A stretch of 64,000 nt of DNA from Bacillota bacterium (GCA_023458755.1 JAEWYE010000028.1:8945-72944), one strand, 5' to 3'; shown: positions 8,991 through 17,646, counted from the stretch's first letter. Translations and numbers: made by a program. Notes: generated by a model from the letters alone, not told the origin.

Positions 8991-10805
8991 ATGATGAGAT
9001 CATTGTTTTCCGGCGTTGCCGGATTAAAAGCGCATCAGACTCAAATGGATGTTATCGGCAATAATATTTCAAACGTAAACACATATGGGTATAAAGCATC
9101 CCGTACAACATTCCGCGACGTATATTATCAAACCATTTCCCCCTCTGCAAACGCAAGCGGCACCATGGGCGGTAAAAACGCGAAGCAAATCGGTTACGGC
9201 TCGGCCGTCGGTTCCATCGACGTGCTGAATACCCGCTCCGGTTACGGTTCTACAGGCCGTTCCATGGATTGCTACATTGACGGTGAAGGATATTTTGTTG
9301 TGCGAGACGGCGCGGGCAACGAGCGTCTTACTCAAGTCGGTACCTTGGATTTTGACAGTGACGGCAATTTGATAGACGGCGGCGGAAACTTCGTATGCGG
9401 CTACACGGTAAAGGGAACGACGGAAAAAGCTTCTGTCGGCGGCGCAACCATTGATTTCGGCGAAGCGAATCAAACGCTTTTAGACGGCTATACCATTGAA
9501 GTCAAGCTTGGCAGCACAGGCACTTCGCCAACCGTTGCCGCAAATTCCACGAGTAAATCCATTACGGTAACACTTCCTTCGGATGCACCGACAACCGCAA
9601 ACCTGCAATCGGCTTTGAGACAGCTATCGACTGCTTCAAACTGGACAGGCGCTATGCCTGCCGGTCTTGACGCTTCCAAAATCACCACAGTTTCCCAAAA
9701 TGCCGTACTTCAGGATACCGCAATGGCATCCGTTGTGGATATTACACCAAATGCTGCCCGAAAATACGATACCAAAGTTAGTGTTGGCGGTGTAGATATT
9801 GATTTCGGTGCAAATAACAGCAACCTTTTGGACGGATATAATGTCAGCTTAAAAACCGGCAGTCCTATTTCGATTGCTTGTGATTCCACGAACAAAGCCA
9901 TTACAATTACGGTACCTTCCCCGGGCACAGCAGTAGATATAAATGCAGCTTTAGCCGGGCTTACTACTGCTACTAATTGGGGGAGTACTCCTATGCCTGC
10001 ACTTGTAGCCGGGGCAAATGCTAATGCTGCGGGTGCGATTACACTGGATGTTTCCGCCAAAGCTGCCGCAGCCAGAACTGATACTCCGGTACTTGCCACC
10101 AGAGCCACCGTTGGCGGCGCGGTTGTGGATTTTGGCACTAAAAACAGTAACCTGTTAAACGGATATTCCGTTCAGGTTACCTATGGTGCTTCCGGTTCTA
10201 CACCAAAACTGGCCGCCAATTCCAATAATAAAACCATTACGATTACCCTTCCGTCCGATGCCCCGACAGCCGAAAATTTACAAACTGCCTTAAACGGGAT
10301 CGCAACTCCCGGGAACTGGACGGGTACAATGCCATCTACCTTGGACCCCACCGGGGTTGTAGGTGCAGGCAAAGTCGAAGCTACTTCCGGCAAGGCGGCA
10401 GAAACGGCTATCTTCGATTACTCAGCTCCTACCAAAATCACCAACAAGTTAAAGCTTACCAGTATCGGCATTGGTCCGGACGGTTCCATTACCGGCGAAG
10501 ACGAGAGCGGCAAGATTGTAACAATCGGTCAGCTTGCTATCGCGGATGTACCGAACCCATCCGCGTTGACCGAAGACGGCAATTCCTACTTCAAGGTGGT
10601 AAACAATACCGGTGAAATTACCTATCACGCACCTGGTACCGGGAATGTCGGTGCTTTGCAAACCGGCGGTTTGGAAATGTCCAACGTTGACCTTGCCACC
10701 GAATTTTCGAATATGATCATCGCGCAGAGAGGTTTCCAGGCGAACTCAAAGATTATTACGGTTGCTGATAGTATGCTGGAAGAACTCGTAAATCTTAAAC
10801 GTTAA
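8991..10805 (+). CDS. flgE: Flagellar hook protein FlgE with triplicated insert module
   Basis: Hook subunit. It is 604 aa, against about 400-450 in many relatives. The N terminus MRSLFSGVAGLKAHQTQMDV and the GNNISNVNTYGYKASR motif are the conserved rod/hook D0 part. The C terminus (GGLEMSNVDLATEFSNMIIA, then FQANSKIITVADSMLEELVN) is equally standard. Residues about 146-477 are three tandem copies of a 105-115 aa module beginning VGG(A/V)xxDFG and containing ITITLPSDAPT. ATG-ATG at 8991/8994; either can be the start. A GCGG-tat-CCGC stem-loop lies just upstream at 8954-8964. Confidence 0.95.
   Translation: MMRSLFSGVAGLKAHQTQMDVIGNNISNVNTYGYKASRTTFRDVYYQTISPSANASGTMGGKNAKQIGYGSAVGSIDVLNTRSGYGSTGRSMDCYIDGEGYFVVRDGAGNERLTQVGTLDFDSDGNLIDGGGNFVCGYTVKGTTEKASVGGATIDFGEANQTLLDGYTIEVKLGSTGTSPTVAANSTSKSITVTLPSDAPTTANLQSALRQLSTASNWTGAMPAGLDASKITTVSQNAVLQDTAMASVVDITPNAARKYDTKVSVGGVDIDFGANNSNLLDGYNVSLKTGSPISIACDSTNKAITITVPSPGTAVDINAALAGLTTATNWGSTPMPALVAGANANAAGAITLDVSAKAAAARTDTPVLATRATVGGAVVDFGTKNSNLLNGYSVQVTYGASGSTPKLAANSNNKTITITLPSDAPTAENLQTALNGIATPGNWTGTMPSTLDPTGVVGAGKVEATSGKAAETAIFDYSAPTKITNKLKLTSIGIGPDGSITGEDESGKIVTIGQLAIADVPNPSALTEDGNSYFKVVNNTGEITYHAPGTGNVGALQTGGLEMSNVDLATEFSNMIIAQRGFQANSKIITVADSMLEELVNLKR
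9426..10421 (+). repeat. Three tandem ~110-aa modules in flgE
   Basis: Copies begin near FlgE residues 146, 262 and 371. Each runs VGG-x-x-(I/V)DFG, N-x-x-LL(D/N)GY, an ITITL or ITVTL strand, (P)SDAPT-x-x-NLQ-x-AL, then NW-x-G-x-MP-x-LD. Copies 1 and 3 are the most alike. DNA identity is clearly lower than protein similarity, so the duplication is old and kept by selection. Confidence 0.85.
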
Positions 10806-10818
10806 TAGTTTTATGTAT

Positions 10819-10865
10819 AGTTGTTGCCCTTGATTTGCGAAAGGCGGCGTCAAGGGCATACAACT
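10819..10865 (+). terminator. Hairpin between flgE and flbD
   Basis: AGTTGT-t-GCCCTTGA pairs with TCAAGGGC-at-ACAACT around a 16-base loop, giving 14 base pairs with a small internal loop. It is followed only by TTTATT. It may be a partial terminator or a 3' stabilising hairpin for the highly expressed hook message. Confidence 0.45.
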
Positions 10866-10889
10866 TTATTAAAGTGAGGGGGCTTTTCC

Positions 10890-11108
10890 ATGATTGAACT
10901 GACACTGTTAAATGGTACGTCCTTTATATTAAACTGCAATCTGATTGAAACGGTCGAAAATATTCCCGAGACGAAGGTTTCGCTCACAAACGGAAAATAT
11001 TTTTTGGTTTCAGAGGGAAAAGAAGACATTATTGAAAAAGTAATCGCATATAATCGAAAAGTGTTTGGAAAAGTCAGCGGCAGCAAGCCGCAAAAAGGAA
11101 CAGATTAA
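10890..11108 (+). CDS. flbD: FlbD family flagellar protein
   Basis: Small cytoplasmic protein of 72 aa, family FlbD (PF06289), present after flgE in many Firmicutes and spirochaetes. It begins MIELTLLNGTSFILNCNLIE and has the family's TKVSLTNGKYFLVSE segment. Function is unclear; it usually precedes motA-motB-fliL-fliM. Here those stator genes are missing and the next gene is fliM. GTGAGGGGG ribosome site. The stop codon lies inside a short hairpin. Confidence 0.93.
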   Translation: MIELTLLNGTSFILNCNLIETVENIPETKVSLTNGKYFLVSEGKEDIIEKVIAYNRKVFGKVSGSKPQKGTD

Positions 11109-11126
11109 CCGCGAAAATCTGTTTTT
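11099..11126 (+). terminator. AT-rich hairpin over the flbD stop
   Basis: AACAGATT (11099-11106) pairs with AATCTGTT (11116-11123) around a 9-base loop and runs into a five-T tract (11122-11126). The stem is weak, so termination would be partial. Confidence 0.45.
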
Positions 11127-11134
11127 GAGAATGA

Positions 11135-11177
11135 GTAAGCATGAAGGCTGTGTGTACTTACTAAATTTCATGCTTAC
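11135..11177 (+). terminator. Perfect 11-bp inverted repeat after flbD
   Basis: GTAAGCATGAA (11135-11145) and TTCATGCTTAC (11167-11177) are exact reverse complements with a 21-base loop, followed by AGGTTCTTTT. With the hairpin just before it, this suggests a transcript boundary between flbD and fliM, at the place where motAB-fliL normally lie. Confidence 0.5.
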
Positions 11178-11311
11178 AGGTTCTTTTAACAGGAAAAAAA
11201 TTAGTATAGCATTGTGCAAAAACATGAAAATAATTTCAAAAGGATTAAAAAGCGACAAAAGCAACATAATCCTTATTGAGAATGTTAATATATACTTTAT
11301 CAGATTCGGTA

Positions 11312-11338
11312 TTGTATATTGGAAAATTGCGATATAAT
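11312..11338 (+). promoter_or_regulatory. Possible sigma-A promoter for fliM
   Basis: TATAAT at 11333-11338 is a perfect -10. The best -35 is TTGTAT at 11312-11317 with a short 15-base spacer, so the match is weak. Placement 30 bases before fliM and after two hairpins makes it plausible. Confidence 0.3.
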
Positions 11339-11368
11339 ATCCGAATTGTAAGAAGAATGGTGGTTTGC

Positions 11369-12367
11369 ATGGCTGAAGTATTGTCGCAGGCGCAAATAGA
11401 CGCTTTGCTTGGAAGTTTGCAAAGCGGAAATGTCGATATAAAAGAAATGGAAGAACAGTCTTCCACCAAAAAGATAAAAGAATACGATTTTGCATCGCCG
11501 AAAAAGTTTACCAGAGAGCAGTTAAAGCTGCTGGATAACATCTTTGATAATTTTTCCAGACTTTGTGCCTTGCATTTATCCAGCATTCTTCGAATGAATT
11601 GCCAAATGGAAGTTATTCAGGTGGAAGAAGAGGAATACCGTGAATTTAATAATGCCCTCAATGATTCTGTTTTGGTCGGCATTATCGGTATGCATAATGA
11701 GGAGCATAAAATAGACGATAAGCAAATTATGCTGGAAATGTCCCGCCCGATTTCTTTCTGTATCATGGACAGGCTGCTCGGCGGCAATGGTTCCGGATAC
11801 GCGGTTGAACGGGATTACACCGATATAGAAATTTCAATTTTGGATTATCTGCTGAAACAAATCACTTCCGAATTAAACAATGCATGGACGAACTACATAG
11901 AAATCAAGCATTCGCTGGATATGTTGGAAACCAATTCCCGGTTGATTCAGTTTATTCAGCCTGACGAATCTGTTGCGATTATTACGCTGGAAATAACACT
12001 GAAAGACTTAAAAGGTAATATTAATATTTGTCTTCCAGCTATTGCGCTTGAAGAAATATTTAAAATATTCAATTCAAAATACGCGAAGCAAACCAAAAAA
12101 GGTGATCCCGAACAGGAAAAACTCCGTAAAGAGCAGATCATGGAAACCCTGAAGGATTCACCGCTAAAGGTTTCTGCTATATTAGGTAAGTCTCAAATTA
12201 CCCTGAAAGAACTTTTGGAACTGCAGGCCGGAGATATTATTCCTCTTAACACTCCGGTTTCAGAAGACTCCATTGTTGTGAATGTGGAAAACCTGCATTG
12301 GTTTACCGGATCAATGGGAACCAAAAAGAAAAAATATGCAATTAAAATCGGGCAAGTACTGAAATAA
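11369..12367 (+). CDS. fliM: Flagellar motor switch protein FliM
   Basis: C-ring switch protein that binds CheY-P through its N terminus. The start at 11369 gives MAEVLSQAQIDALLGSLQ, the conserved FliM CheY-binding peptide; upstream in-frame codons are not conserved. GGTGG lies 6 bases before. The 332 aa protein has the CheC-like middle domain (RPISFCIMDRLLGGNGSGY, then ITSELNNAWTNY) and a C-terminal SpoA domain (VSAILGKSQITLKELLELQAGDIIPL). A 260-base gap separates it from flbD. Confidence 0.96.
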   Translation: MAEVLSQAQIDALLGSLQSGNVDIKEMEEQSSTKKIKEYDFASPKKFTREQLKLLDNIFDNFSRLCALHLSSILRMNCQMEVIQVEEEEYREFNNALNDSVLVGIIGMHNEEHKIDDKQIMLEMSRPISFCIMDRLLGGNGSGYAVERDYTDIEISILDYLLKQITSELNNAWTNYIEIKHSLDMLETNSRLIQFIQPDESVAIITLEITLKDLKGNINICLPAIALEEIFKIFNSKYAKQTKKGDPEQEKLRKEQIMETLKDSPLKVSAILGKSQITLKELLELQAGDIIPLNTPVSEDSIVVNVENLHWFTGSMGTKKKKYAIKIGQVLK

Positions 12368-12388
12368 AAAATTTAGAAGGTGATTTCT

Positions 12389-13573
12389 TTGGAGTCTAAT
12401 AATGAACAAGCATTTTCCAGCATGGAAATTGACGCTATTGGGGAAATAATGAATATCAGTCTGGGTTCTTCCGCAACGTCTGTTTCCGAACTGTTGGAAC
12501 AGCCGGTCAATATCACTACTCCCAGAGTTAAAGTCATGCGGGAGAAAGAGTTCGATTTTGAATCTTATGACCCTGCGGTCGGTGTGGAAATCAATTATGT
12601 AAGCGGCTTAAGCGGAAAAAACATCATGATTTTAAAAGAATCGGATGTTAAGGTAATAGTAGGATGCCTGCTTCAGACGGATTATTCTGACCATGAATTT
12701 GTCATGGATGAAATGAGTGTCGGCGCTATCTGTGAGGTTATGAACCAGATGATGGGAGCCTCCTCTACCGCACTTTCCCAGTTTCTAAACCGGTCCATTA
12801 ATATTTCGCCTCCGAATTCTTTTACCATTGACAACGCCGATTTATTCAAGAAAAAGTATTTTGATTCCGATGAAACCATTGTTGCCGTATACTTTAATTT
12901 GTTAATCGGTGATTTGGTCAACAGTGAGTTCATCAGCGTGATGAGTGTTGAACTGGCCAAAGAAATGATTTCTTCGTTTGGTTTAAGCGCCGAACCGGAA
13001 GAAACTCCTGTTCCGGAACTTGCACCGACACCTGAACCGCCCACAGTTCCGGCCCCAACACCCGCTCCTGCTCAAACTCCCGCACCGATACCGCCCATGC
13101 CGCAGCAAGCTTATATGCCACCTCAGCCAGCGCCTCAGCCGCCAACCTATATCCCTCCGCAGCAGGCTCCGGCATACTATGCTCCTCAGCCGACGGGAAT
13201 GCCTTATAATCAGCCGCCCATGTCCAGAGGTGTTCAACCAACTATGGGTTACAATGTTTCACAAGCAAATTATCAAAGCTTTGATGAAGAAGATGCTCAG
13301 TTGACCAATGGGCAGAACAGCAATCTCAATATGATTTTGTCCGTCCCCCTGCAAATTACGGTGGAAATCGGACGTACAAGCAGAAAAATTAAAGAAATTT
13401 TGGACTTTTCTCCCGGATCCATCGTTGAGTTAAGCAAACAGGCAGGTTCTCAAGTAGATGTATTCGTAAACGGTCAGGCTATTGCAAAAGGTGATATCGT
13501 TGTGGTAGACGACTACTATGCAGTAAGAATCACAGAAGTTTCCAGTAGCAGTGAAATAATGAAATTGCTATAA
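12389..13573 (+). CDS. fliY: Flagellar switch protein/CheY-P phosphatase FliY
   Basis: FliY is the Gram-positive FliN-type C-ring protein that also dephosphorylates CheY-P. The N-terminal half has two CheC-type sites with Glu-x-x-Asn: DAIGEIMNISLGSSATSVSE and SVGAICEVMNQMMGASSTAL. The C-terminal SpoA/FliN domain starts LNMILSVPLQITVEIGRTSR. Between them, about residues 210-285, is a Pro/Gln/Ala/Tyr-rich linker (PAPTPAPAQTPAPIPP and PQ repeats). TTG at 12389 is chosen because AGAAGG lies 8 bases upstream; a GTG at 12380 overlaps that site. 394 aa. Confidence 0.93.
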   Translation: MESNNEQAFSSMEIDAIGEIMNISLGSSATSVSELLEQPVNITTPRVKVMREKEFDFESYDPAVGVEINYVSGLSGKNIMILKESDVKVIVGCLLQTDYSDHEFVMDEMSVGAICEVMNQMMGASSTALSQFLNRSINISPPNSFTIDNADLFKKKYFDSDETIVAVYFNLLIGDLVNSEFISVMSVELAKEMISSFGLSAEPEETPVPELAPTPEPPTVPAPTPAPAQTPAPIPPMPQQAYMPPQPAPQPPTYIPPQQAPAYYAPQPTGMPYNQPPMSRGVQPTMGYNVSQANYQSFDEEDAQLTNGQNSNLNMILSVPLQITVEIGRTSRKIKEILDFSPGSIVELSKQAGSQVDVFVNGQAIAKGDIVVVDDYYAVRITEVSSSSEIMKLL

Positions 13574-13619
13574 TTAATTTAATTAATAGCACCGTTTGGT
13601 GCGATTAGGAGGAATTACA

Positions 13620-13982
13620 ATGGGTAAAAAAATTATGTTAGTTGACGATGCAGCTTTTATGAGAATGATGATTAAAGACACGCTTCAGAAAAATGGGTTC
13701 ACCGATATTCTCGAAGCAGCAAACGGTCAAATTGCCGTCGCAACGTATCAATCCGATCATCCCGATTTGGTTATCATGGATATCACCATGCCGGTCATGG
13801 ATGGACTCCAAGCTTTAAAAGAAATCAAAGCATTTGACAGCAGCGCAACCGTTGTTATGTGTTCCGCTATGGGTCAGGAGACAATGGTGGTTGATGCATT
13901 GAAACAGGGCGCGAAAGATTTTATCGTGAAGCCGTTTAAGCCGGACAGAATTATGAAAACCGTCAACAGTATTTTAGGCTGA
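13620..13982 (+). CDS. cheY: Chemotaxis response regulator CheY
   Basis: Single receiver domain of 120 aa. It carries the acidic pair Asp9-Asp10, the phosphoacceptor Asp54 in LVIMDITMPVMDG, a Ser/Thr switch position in VVMCSAMGQE and the conserved Lys in FIVKPFKPD. CheA-P phosphorylates it; CheY-P binds FliM and is removed by FliY and CheC, all encoded here. AGGAGG 7 bases before ATG 13620 fixes the start. Confidence 0.96.
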   Translation: MGKKIMLVDDAAFMRMMIKDTLQKNGFTDILEAANGQIAVATYQSDHPDLVIMDITMPVMDGLQALKEIKAFDSSATVVMCSAMGQETMVVDALKQGAKDFIVKPFKPDRIMKTVNSILG

Positions 13983-14120
13983 TTCTGCTGTGTTTCAGCC
14001 TTGCCTAGAAATAATAAACATGCTTTGCGCAGCCTTTCCATAATTTGTTGTTTTTTCTAGCTAGGTCTAAGGCTTAAAAATTTTAATGGCGGGAAACTTT
14101 TAATCAGGGGAGGCACCGTA

Positions 14121-14576
14121 TTGAACGCAGGGGATTATCTTTATTTTTTCTTTTCTGTTGTAGCAATCGCTGCGATTTTGTACGGCTGTTACAAGCTCAG
14201 TAAGTACATGACAAAGCGGGTAAATACAAGCTCCAATACCAATAACATTCGAATTATTGAGCGGGTTGCATTTGCTCAGGACAAAGGCTTGCTGCTGATT
14301 GAGGTTTGCCGCAAATACTATTTGGTCGGGTTTTCCAACAACAGTATTGAAATTTTAAAAGAACTGGACGAGGCCGATCTGCATTTTGAAAAAGCCACGA
14401 ACAAAAATTTTCTTGAAACTCTAAACGCAGCGTTCAAAAACAGAGCGGACTCGGATACGAGTGTTTCGCCTGAGGACAGGCCGAATTTTTTTGAGGCGTT
14501 TCGTTCGGCGTTTCAAAGCAGAACGGACTCGAAAGACGACGCAAAGGCAGGTGATGACAGTGATAAGACTGAGTGA
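14121..14576 (+). CDS. fliO: Flagellar biosynthetic protein FliO/FliZ
   Basis: Small membrane protein that helps assemble the FliP ring of the export gate. It has one N-terminal membrane helix (YLYFFFSVVAIAAILYGCY, residues 5-24), a basic stop-transfer segment, then the FliO cytoplasmic domain (NNIRIIERVAFAQDKGLLLI, KYYLVGFSNNSIEILKEL). The C terminus is charged with two related FFEAFRSAFQSRTDS/TLNAAFKNRADS stretches. TTG start with GGGGAGG upstream. It overlaps fliP. Confidence 0.9.
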   Translation: MNAGDYLYFFFSVVAIAAILYGCYKLSKYMTKRVNTSSNTNNIRIIERVAFAQDKGLLLIEVCRKYYLVGFSNNSIEILKELDEADLHFEKATNKNFLETLNAAFKNRADSDTSVSPEDRPNFFEAFRSAFQSRTDSKDDAKAGDDSDKTE

Positions 14577-15408
14577 AAAGTCAAAATTTGCACAGATTCC
14601 GGAATGGGCGCTTACTCCGATTGCGGCGAAAGCTCCGGCTGCAAAGAAGATACCCAAAGAACAAAAGCGCAAAATCCTTCGCAGTCTTCTGATTTGTGTA
14701 ATTATCTGCTTAACTTGTATCCTGTTTTTGCCCATGCAGGTATCCGCGGCAAACAGTGTGAATGTGGACGTAAACGGTAAGGGCGTCGATACTCTTGAAA
14801 TATTAGAGATGCTCACCATGCTGGCCTTGGTGCCGTCCATCCTGATTATGACCACTTGCTTTACAAGAATTATTATTGTCCTGTCATTTTTGCGCAATGC
14901 TTTGGGGTTACAGCAAACGCCGCCGAATCAGGTTCTGATCGGAATCGCTTTGTTTTTGTCGCTTTTCATCATGCAGCCTGTTATTTCCGAAATCAATACG
15001 ACCGCCTATCAGCCATATAAAGCGGAAAAGATTACACAGGAACAGTTTATTCAAAAGGCATCGGTTCCATTAGAAAAGTTCATGCTGAAAAACACCAAAA
15101 AAGACGACCTGAATACCTTCATTAACCTTGCAAAAATAAAGAATGTCAAATCACAGGAGGATCTTCCAATCACTGTGGTTATCCCCGCGTTTATGACGAG
15201 TGAGTTGAAACGTGCCTTCATGATTGGCTTTTTAATATTCATTCCGTTCTTAATCATTGATATGATTGTTTCCAGCACGCTTTTGTCTATGGGTATGATG
15301 ATGCTGCCTCCCGCAATGATTTCATTACCGTTTAAGCTGCTGTTGTTTGTTTTGGTAGATGGATGGGGACTGCTGTTTAAAACACTGGCGGCCAGTTTTA
15401 ATTTGTAG
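14560..15408 (+). CDS. fliP: Flagellar export gate protein FliP
   Basis: Core export-gate membrane protein (FliP5FliQ4FliR1). It has a basic N terminus, a hydrophobic segment ICVIICLTCILFLPMQVSAA that looks like a cleavable signal peptide, then MLALVPSILIMTTCFTRIII and ALGLQQTPPNQVLIGIALFL, both diagnostic of FliP. The C-terminal helices include ELKRAFMIGFLIFIPFLIID. GTG 14560 is preferred because AGGTG lies 6 bases before it; ATG 14554 is possible. The start overlaps the end of fliO by 17 bases. Confidence 0.95.
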   Translation: MIRLSEKSKFAQIPEWALTPIAAKAPAAKKIPKEQKRKILRSLLICVIICLTCILFLPMQVSAANSVNVDVNGKGVDTLEILEMLTMLALVPSILIMTTCFTRIIIVLSFLRNALGLQQTPPNQVLIGIALFLSLFIMQPVISEINTTAYQPYKAEKITQEQFIQKASVPLEKFMLKNTKKDDLNTFINLAKIKNVKSQEDLPITVVIPAFMTSELKRAFMIGFLIFIPFLIIDMIVSSTLLSMGMMMLPPAMISLPFKLLLFVLVDGWGLLFKTLAASFNL

Positions 15409-15459
15409 GCTTTGGCCACTGCGCTTTAAGGAAAACTGGAGAAAGGGACCATAAAACCT

Positions 15460-15726
15460 ATGACAATATCACAAATAACAGATGTCATGCAGGCCGCAAT
15501 GGTCGTAGCGTTAAAGTTATCGGCTCCTATCCTTGTGGTCAGTATTCTGATTGGTCTTGTAATATCCATTATTCAGGCAGCAACGCAAATACATGAACAA
15601 ACGCTTACTTTTGTGCCGAAATTGGCGGCGACGGCAGTGGTTTTGATTCTTTTGGGACCGTGGATGATGCAAACCATGAATGACTTTGTTAAATACATAT
15701 TTGAACTGATTGTCCGTTTGAATTGA
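15460..15726 (+). CDS. fliQ: Flagellar export gate protein FliQ
   Basis: 88 aa, two membrane helices (VVALKLSAPILVVSILIGLV and KLAATAVVLILLGPWMMQ) separated by the conserved ISIIQAATQIHEQTLTFVPK loop. This is the full FliQ signature. ATG start with GGAGAAAGGG upstream. It lies between fliP and fliR in the usual order. Confidence 0.96.
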   Translation: MTISQITDVMQAAMVVALKLSAPILVVSILIGLVISIIQAATQIHEQTLTFVPKLAATAVVLILLGPWMMQTMNDFVKYIFELIVRLN

Positions 15727-15765
15727 GCATACGCTTCCAGCCGGCAGAGAAAGGAAGGGCATAAT

Positions 15766-16530
15766 TTGGAATTTGATTACAATTTTACTCTGCTGCTGAT
15801 GATCTTCATGAGAATGTCCGGCTGCATCTTGTTTAATCCGATTTTGGGCAGAAAGAATCTTCCGACTATTTTTCAAATTGGGCTAACCCTTATGCTCACG
15901 CTTTTTACCTATCCTTTGGTACCCGCGCAGGCTTTGGAAATCCCGAATTTCTTTATCTTTTTTATTGTTGCGCTGAAAGAATTGATGGTTGGCTTTCTTA
16001 TCGGCTTTGTTATTATGATGTTTATGTCCCTGATCCAAATAAGCGGTGAAATGATGGATATGCAGCTCGGCATCTCCATGTCCAGGGTATATGATCCCTC
16101 CAGTAATATTTCCATGCCGCTTTCCGCTTCCTATGTGAATGTAATGTTCATATTAATTTTTTTCTGCGCGAACGGTCACTTGACTTTAATTCAGATTTTT
16201 ACAAAACTGTGCCAAGTTGTTCCATATGGCGAACAATTCCCTCAATTCACAGTTTTTCAAGATATAGTCGGCATGTTTTCCCTTGTTTTAATCTATGCGG
16301 TTAAAATTTCCCTTCCGGTACTGGCTGCCGAATTTATTACCGAAATCGCGGTTGGTTTGGTTATGCGGGCGGTTCCGCAGATTGATGTGTTTACGGTGAG
16401 CATTCAGCTTAAAGTAATTATCGGCTTTGCGGTTATTTTAATTTTGGTACCTCCGCTGGCAACGTTTTTGGAAAGGCTGATTAACCTCATGTTTGACAAT
16501 ATCAACCATATATTCAGTGCTTTCGTATAG
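15766..16530 (+). CDS. fliR: Flagellar export gate protein FliR
   Basis: Single-copy subunit closing the FliP/FliQ export gate. It is 254 aa with about six hydrophobic helices. Family marks are MRMSGCILFNPILGRKNLP, KELMVGFLIGFVIMMFMSLI and GISMSRVYDPSSN. TTG start at 15766 with AAAGGAAGGG 6 bases upstream. flhB follows 51 bases later, as expected for the gate and switch proteins. Confidence 0.95.
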   Translation: MEFDYNFTLLLMIFMRMSGCILFNPILGRKNLPTIFQIGLTLMLTLFTYPLVPAQALEIPNFFIFFIVALKELMVGFLIGFVIMMFMSLIQISGEMMDMQLGISMSRVYDPSSNISMPLSASYVNVMFILIFFCANGHLTLIQIFTKLCQVVPYGEQFPQFTVFQDIVGMFSLVLIYAVKISLPVLAAEFITEIAVGLVMRAVPQIDVFTVSIQLKVIIGFAVILILVPPLATFLERLINLMFDNINHIFSAFV

Positions 16531-16581
16531 CCGGAAAAAATCAAAAAGTTCATGTAGCATTCGGGTATTAGGGGGGATAGT

Positions 16582-17646
16582 ATGGCGGTCGACAGCAGCA
16601 AAACCGAAAAAGCTACCGAAAAAAAGCGGCAGGATGAACGAAAAAAAGGTAATATATTTCAGAGCAAAGATGCCGTCAGCGCCCTATCCATTTTCGCTAT
16701 CTTTTTCACTTTGAAAATTTGCTTTCCTTATATCTATGCTTATCTTTCCGATTTTCTCAAGAAATATATCGGCTACATACAATCCACCAACACATTCAGT
16801 CAGCTATTTGCCATGGATATTGCGAAAGACTGTGTAATTGCAATTCTTGTACTGGCAGGGCCGGTTATGCTCATGTCGGTTCTGGTGGCGGTACTCGTAA
16901 CCGGAGTTCAGACAAAATTTAAGTTTTCTAAAGAGCAGTTGAAGTTTAAATTCAACCGAATCAGCCTTATAGAAGGTTTTAAGCGACTTTTTTCCTTGCG
17001 TTCCATCGTGGAACTTTTGAAGGCTATGGTTAAAATTTTGATAATAACCGCCGTATTGTATACGTCGTTTACCGATATAGCAGGAAGAATTACCGCTTTG
17101 ATGTCGGAAGATATCATGGAGGCAACAAAATTTATCCTGAACTCCATTATGGATATTGTTATCAAGCTGTCTGTTGTTTTTCTTGCTTTGGCCGCTTTTG
17201 ACTATTTTTATCAGTGGTGGGAATATGAACGTAATATTCGTATGACCAAACAGGAGGTCAAAGAAGAATATAAGCAGATGGAAGGCGATCCGCAGATTAA
17301 AGGGAGAATTCGGGAACGTCAGCGCGCAATGTCGCAAAGGCGCATGATGCAGCAGGTTCCCTCGGCGGATGTTATTGTAAGAAACCCTACACATTTTGCT
17401 GTTGCACTGAAATATGATATTGAAAAAAACACCGCGCCGATTGTGGTCGCAAAAGGGCAGGACCGCATCGCGTTAAAAATTATCGAGATTGCGCAGGCCC
17501 ATGACATCCCTATGAAAGAAGACAAGCCGCTCGCAAGAGCATTGTATGCTGCTGTTGATATAAACATGGAGATTCCGCCGGAATATTACGCCGTTCTCGC
17601 AGAGATCATGGCATGGGTATACACAAGGAAAAAGGAGGATAAGTGA
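16582..17646 (+). CDS. flhB: Export substrate-switch protein FlhB
   Basis: Membrane protein that switches export from hook to filament substrates after autocleavage. It is 354 aa: charged N terminus (SSKTEKATEKKRQDERKKG), four membrane helices, then the cytoplasmic domain with the autocleavage motif Asn268-Pro-Thr-His271 in VIVRNPTHFAVALKYD. All cleavage residues are present. GGGGGGAT before ATG. Its stop overlaps the flhA start by 4 bases. A separate FlhB-like C-terminal protein is encoded at 33547-33837. Confidence 0.97.
   Translation: MAVDSSKTEKATEKKRQDERKKGNIFQSKDAVSALSIFAIFFTLKICFPYIYAYLSDFLKKYIGYIQSTNTFSQLFAMDIAKDCVIAILVLAGPVMLMSVLVAVLVTGVQTKFKFSKEQLKFKFNRISLIEGFKRLFSLRSIVELLKAMVKILIITAVLYTSFTDIAGRITALMSEDIMEATKFILNSIMDIVIKLSVVFLALAAFDYFYQWWEYERNIRMTKQEVKEEYKQMEGDPQIKGRIRERQRAMSQRRMMQQVPSADVIVRNPTHFAVALKYDIEKNTAPIVVAKGQDRIALKIIEIAQAHDIPMKEDKPLARALYAAVDINMEIPPEYYAVLAEIMAWVYTRKKEDK

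Noticed and set aside
11065..11337. A 90-codon plus-strand reading frame over the flbD-fliM gap, possibly fliL
   Set aside because: It starts inside flbD, has no FliL features or ribosome site, and runs through both hairpins of the gap.
13983..14120. Possible c-di-GMP riboswitch before fliO
   Set aside because: The gap has weak inverted repeats (CCTAGAAA/TTTCTAG) but lacks the conserved GEMM core bases and tetraloop pattern.
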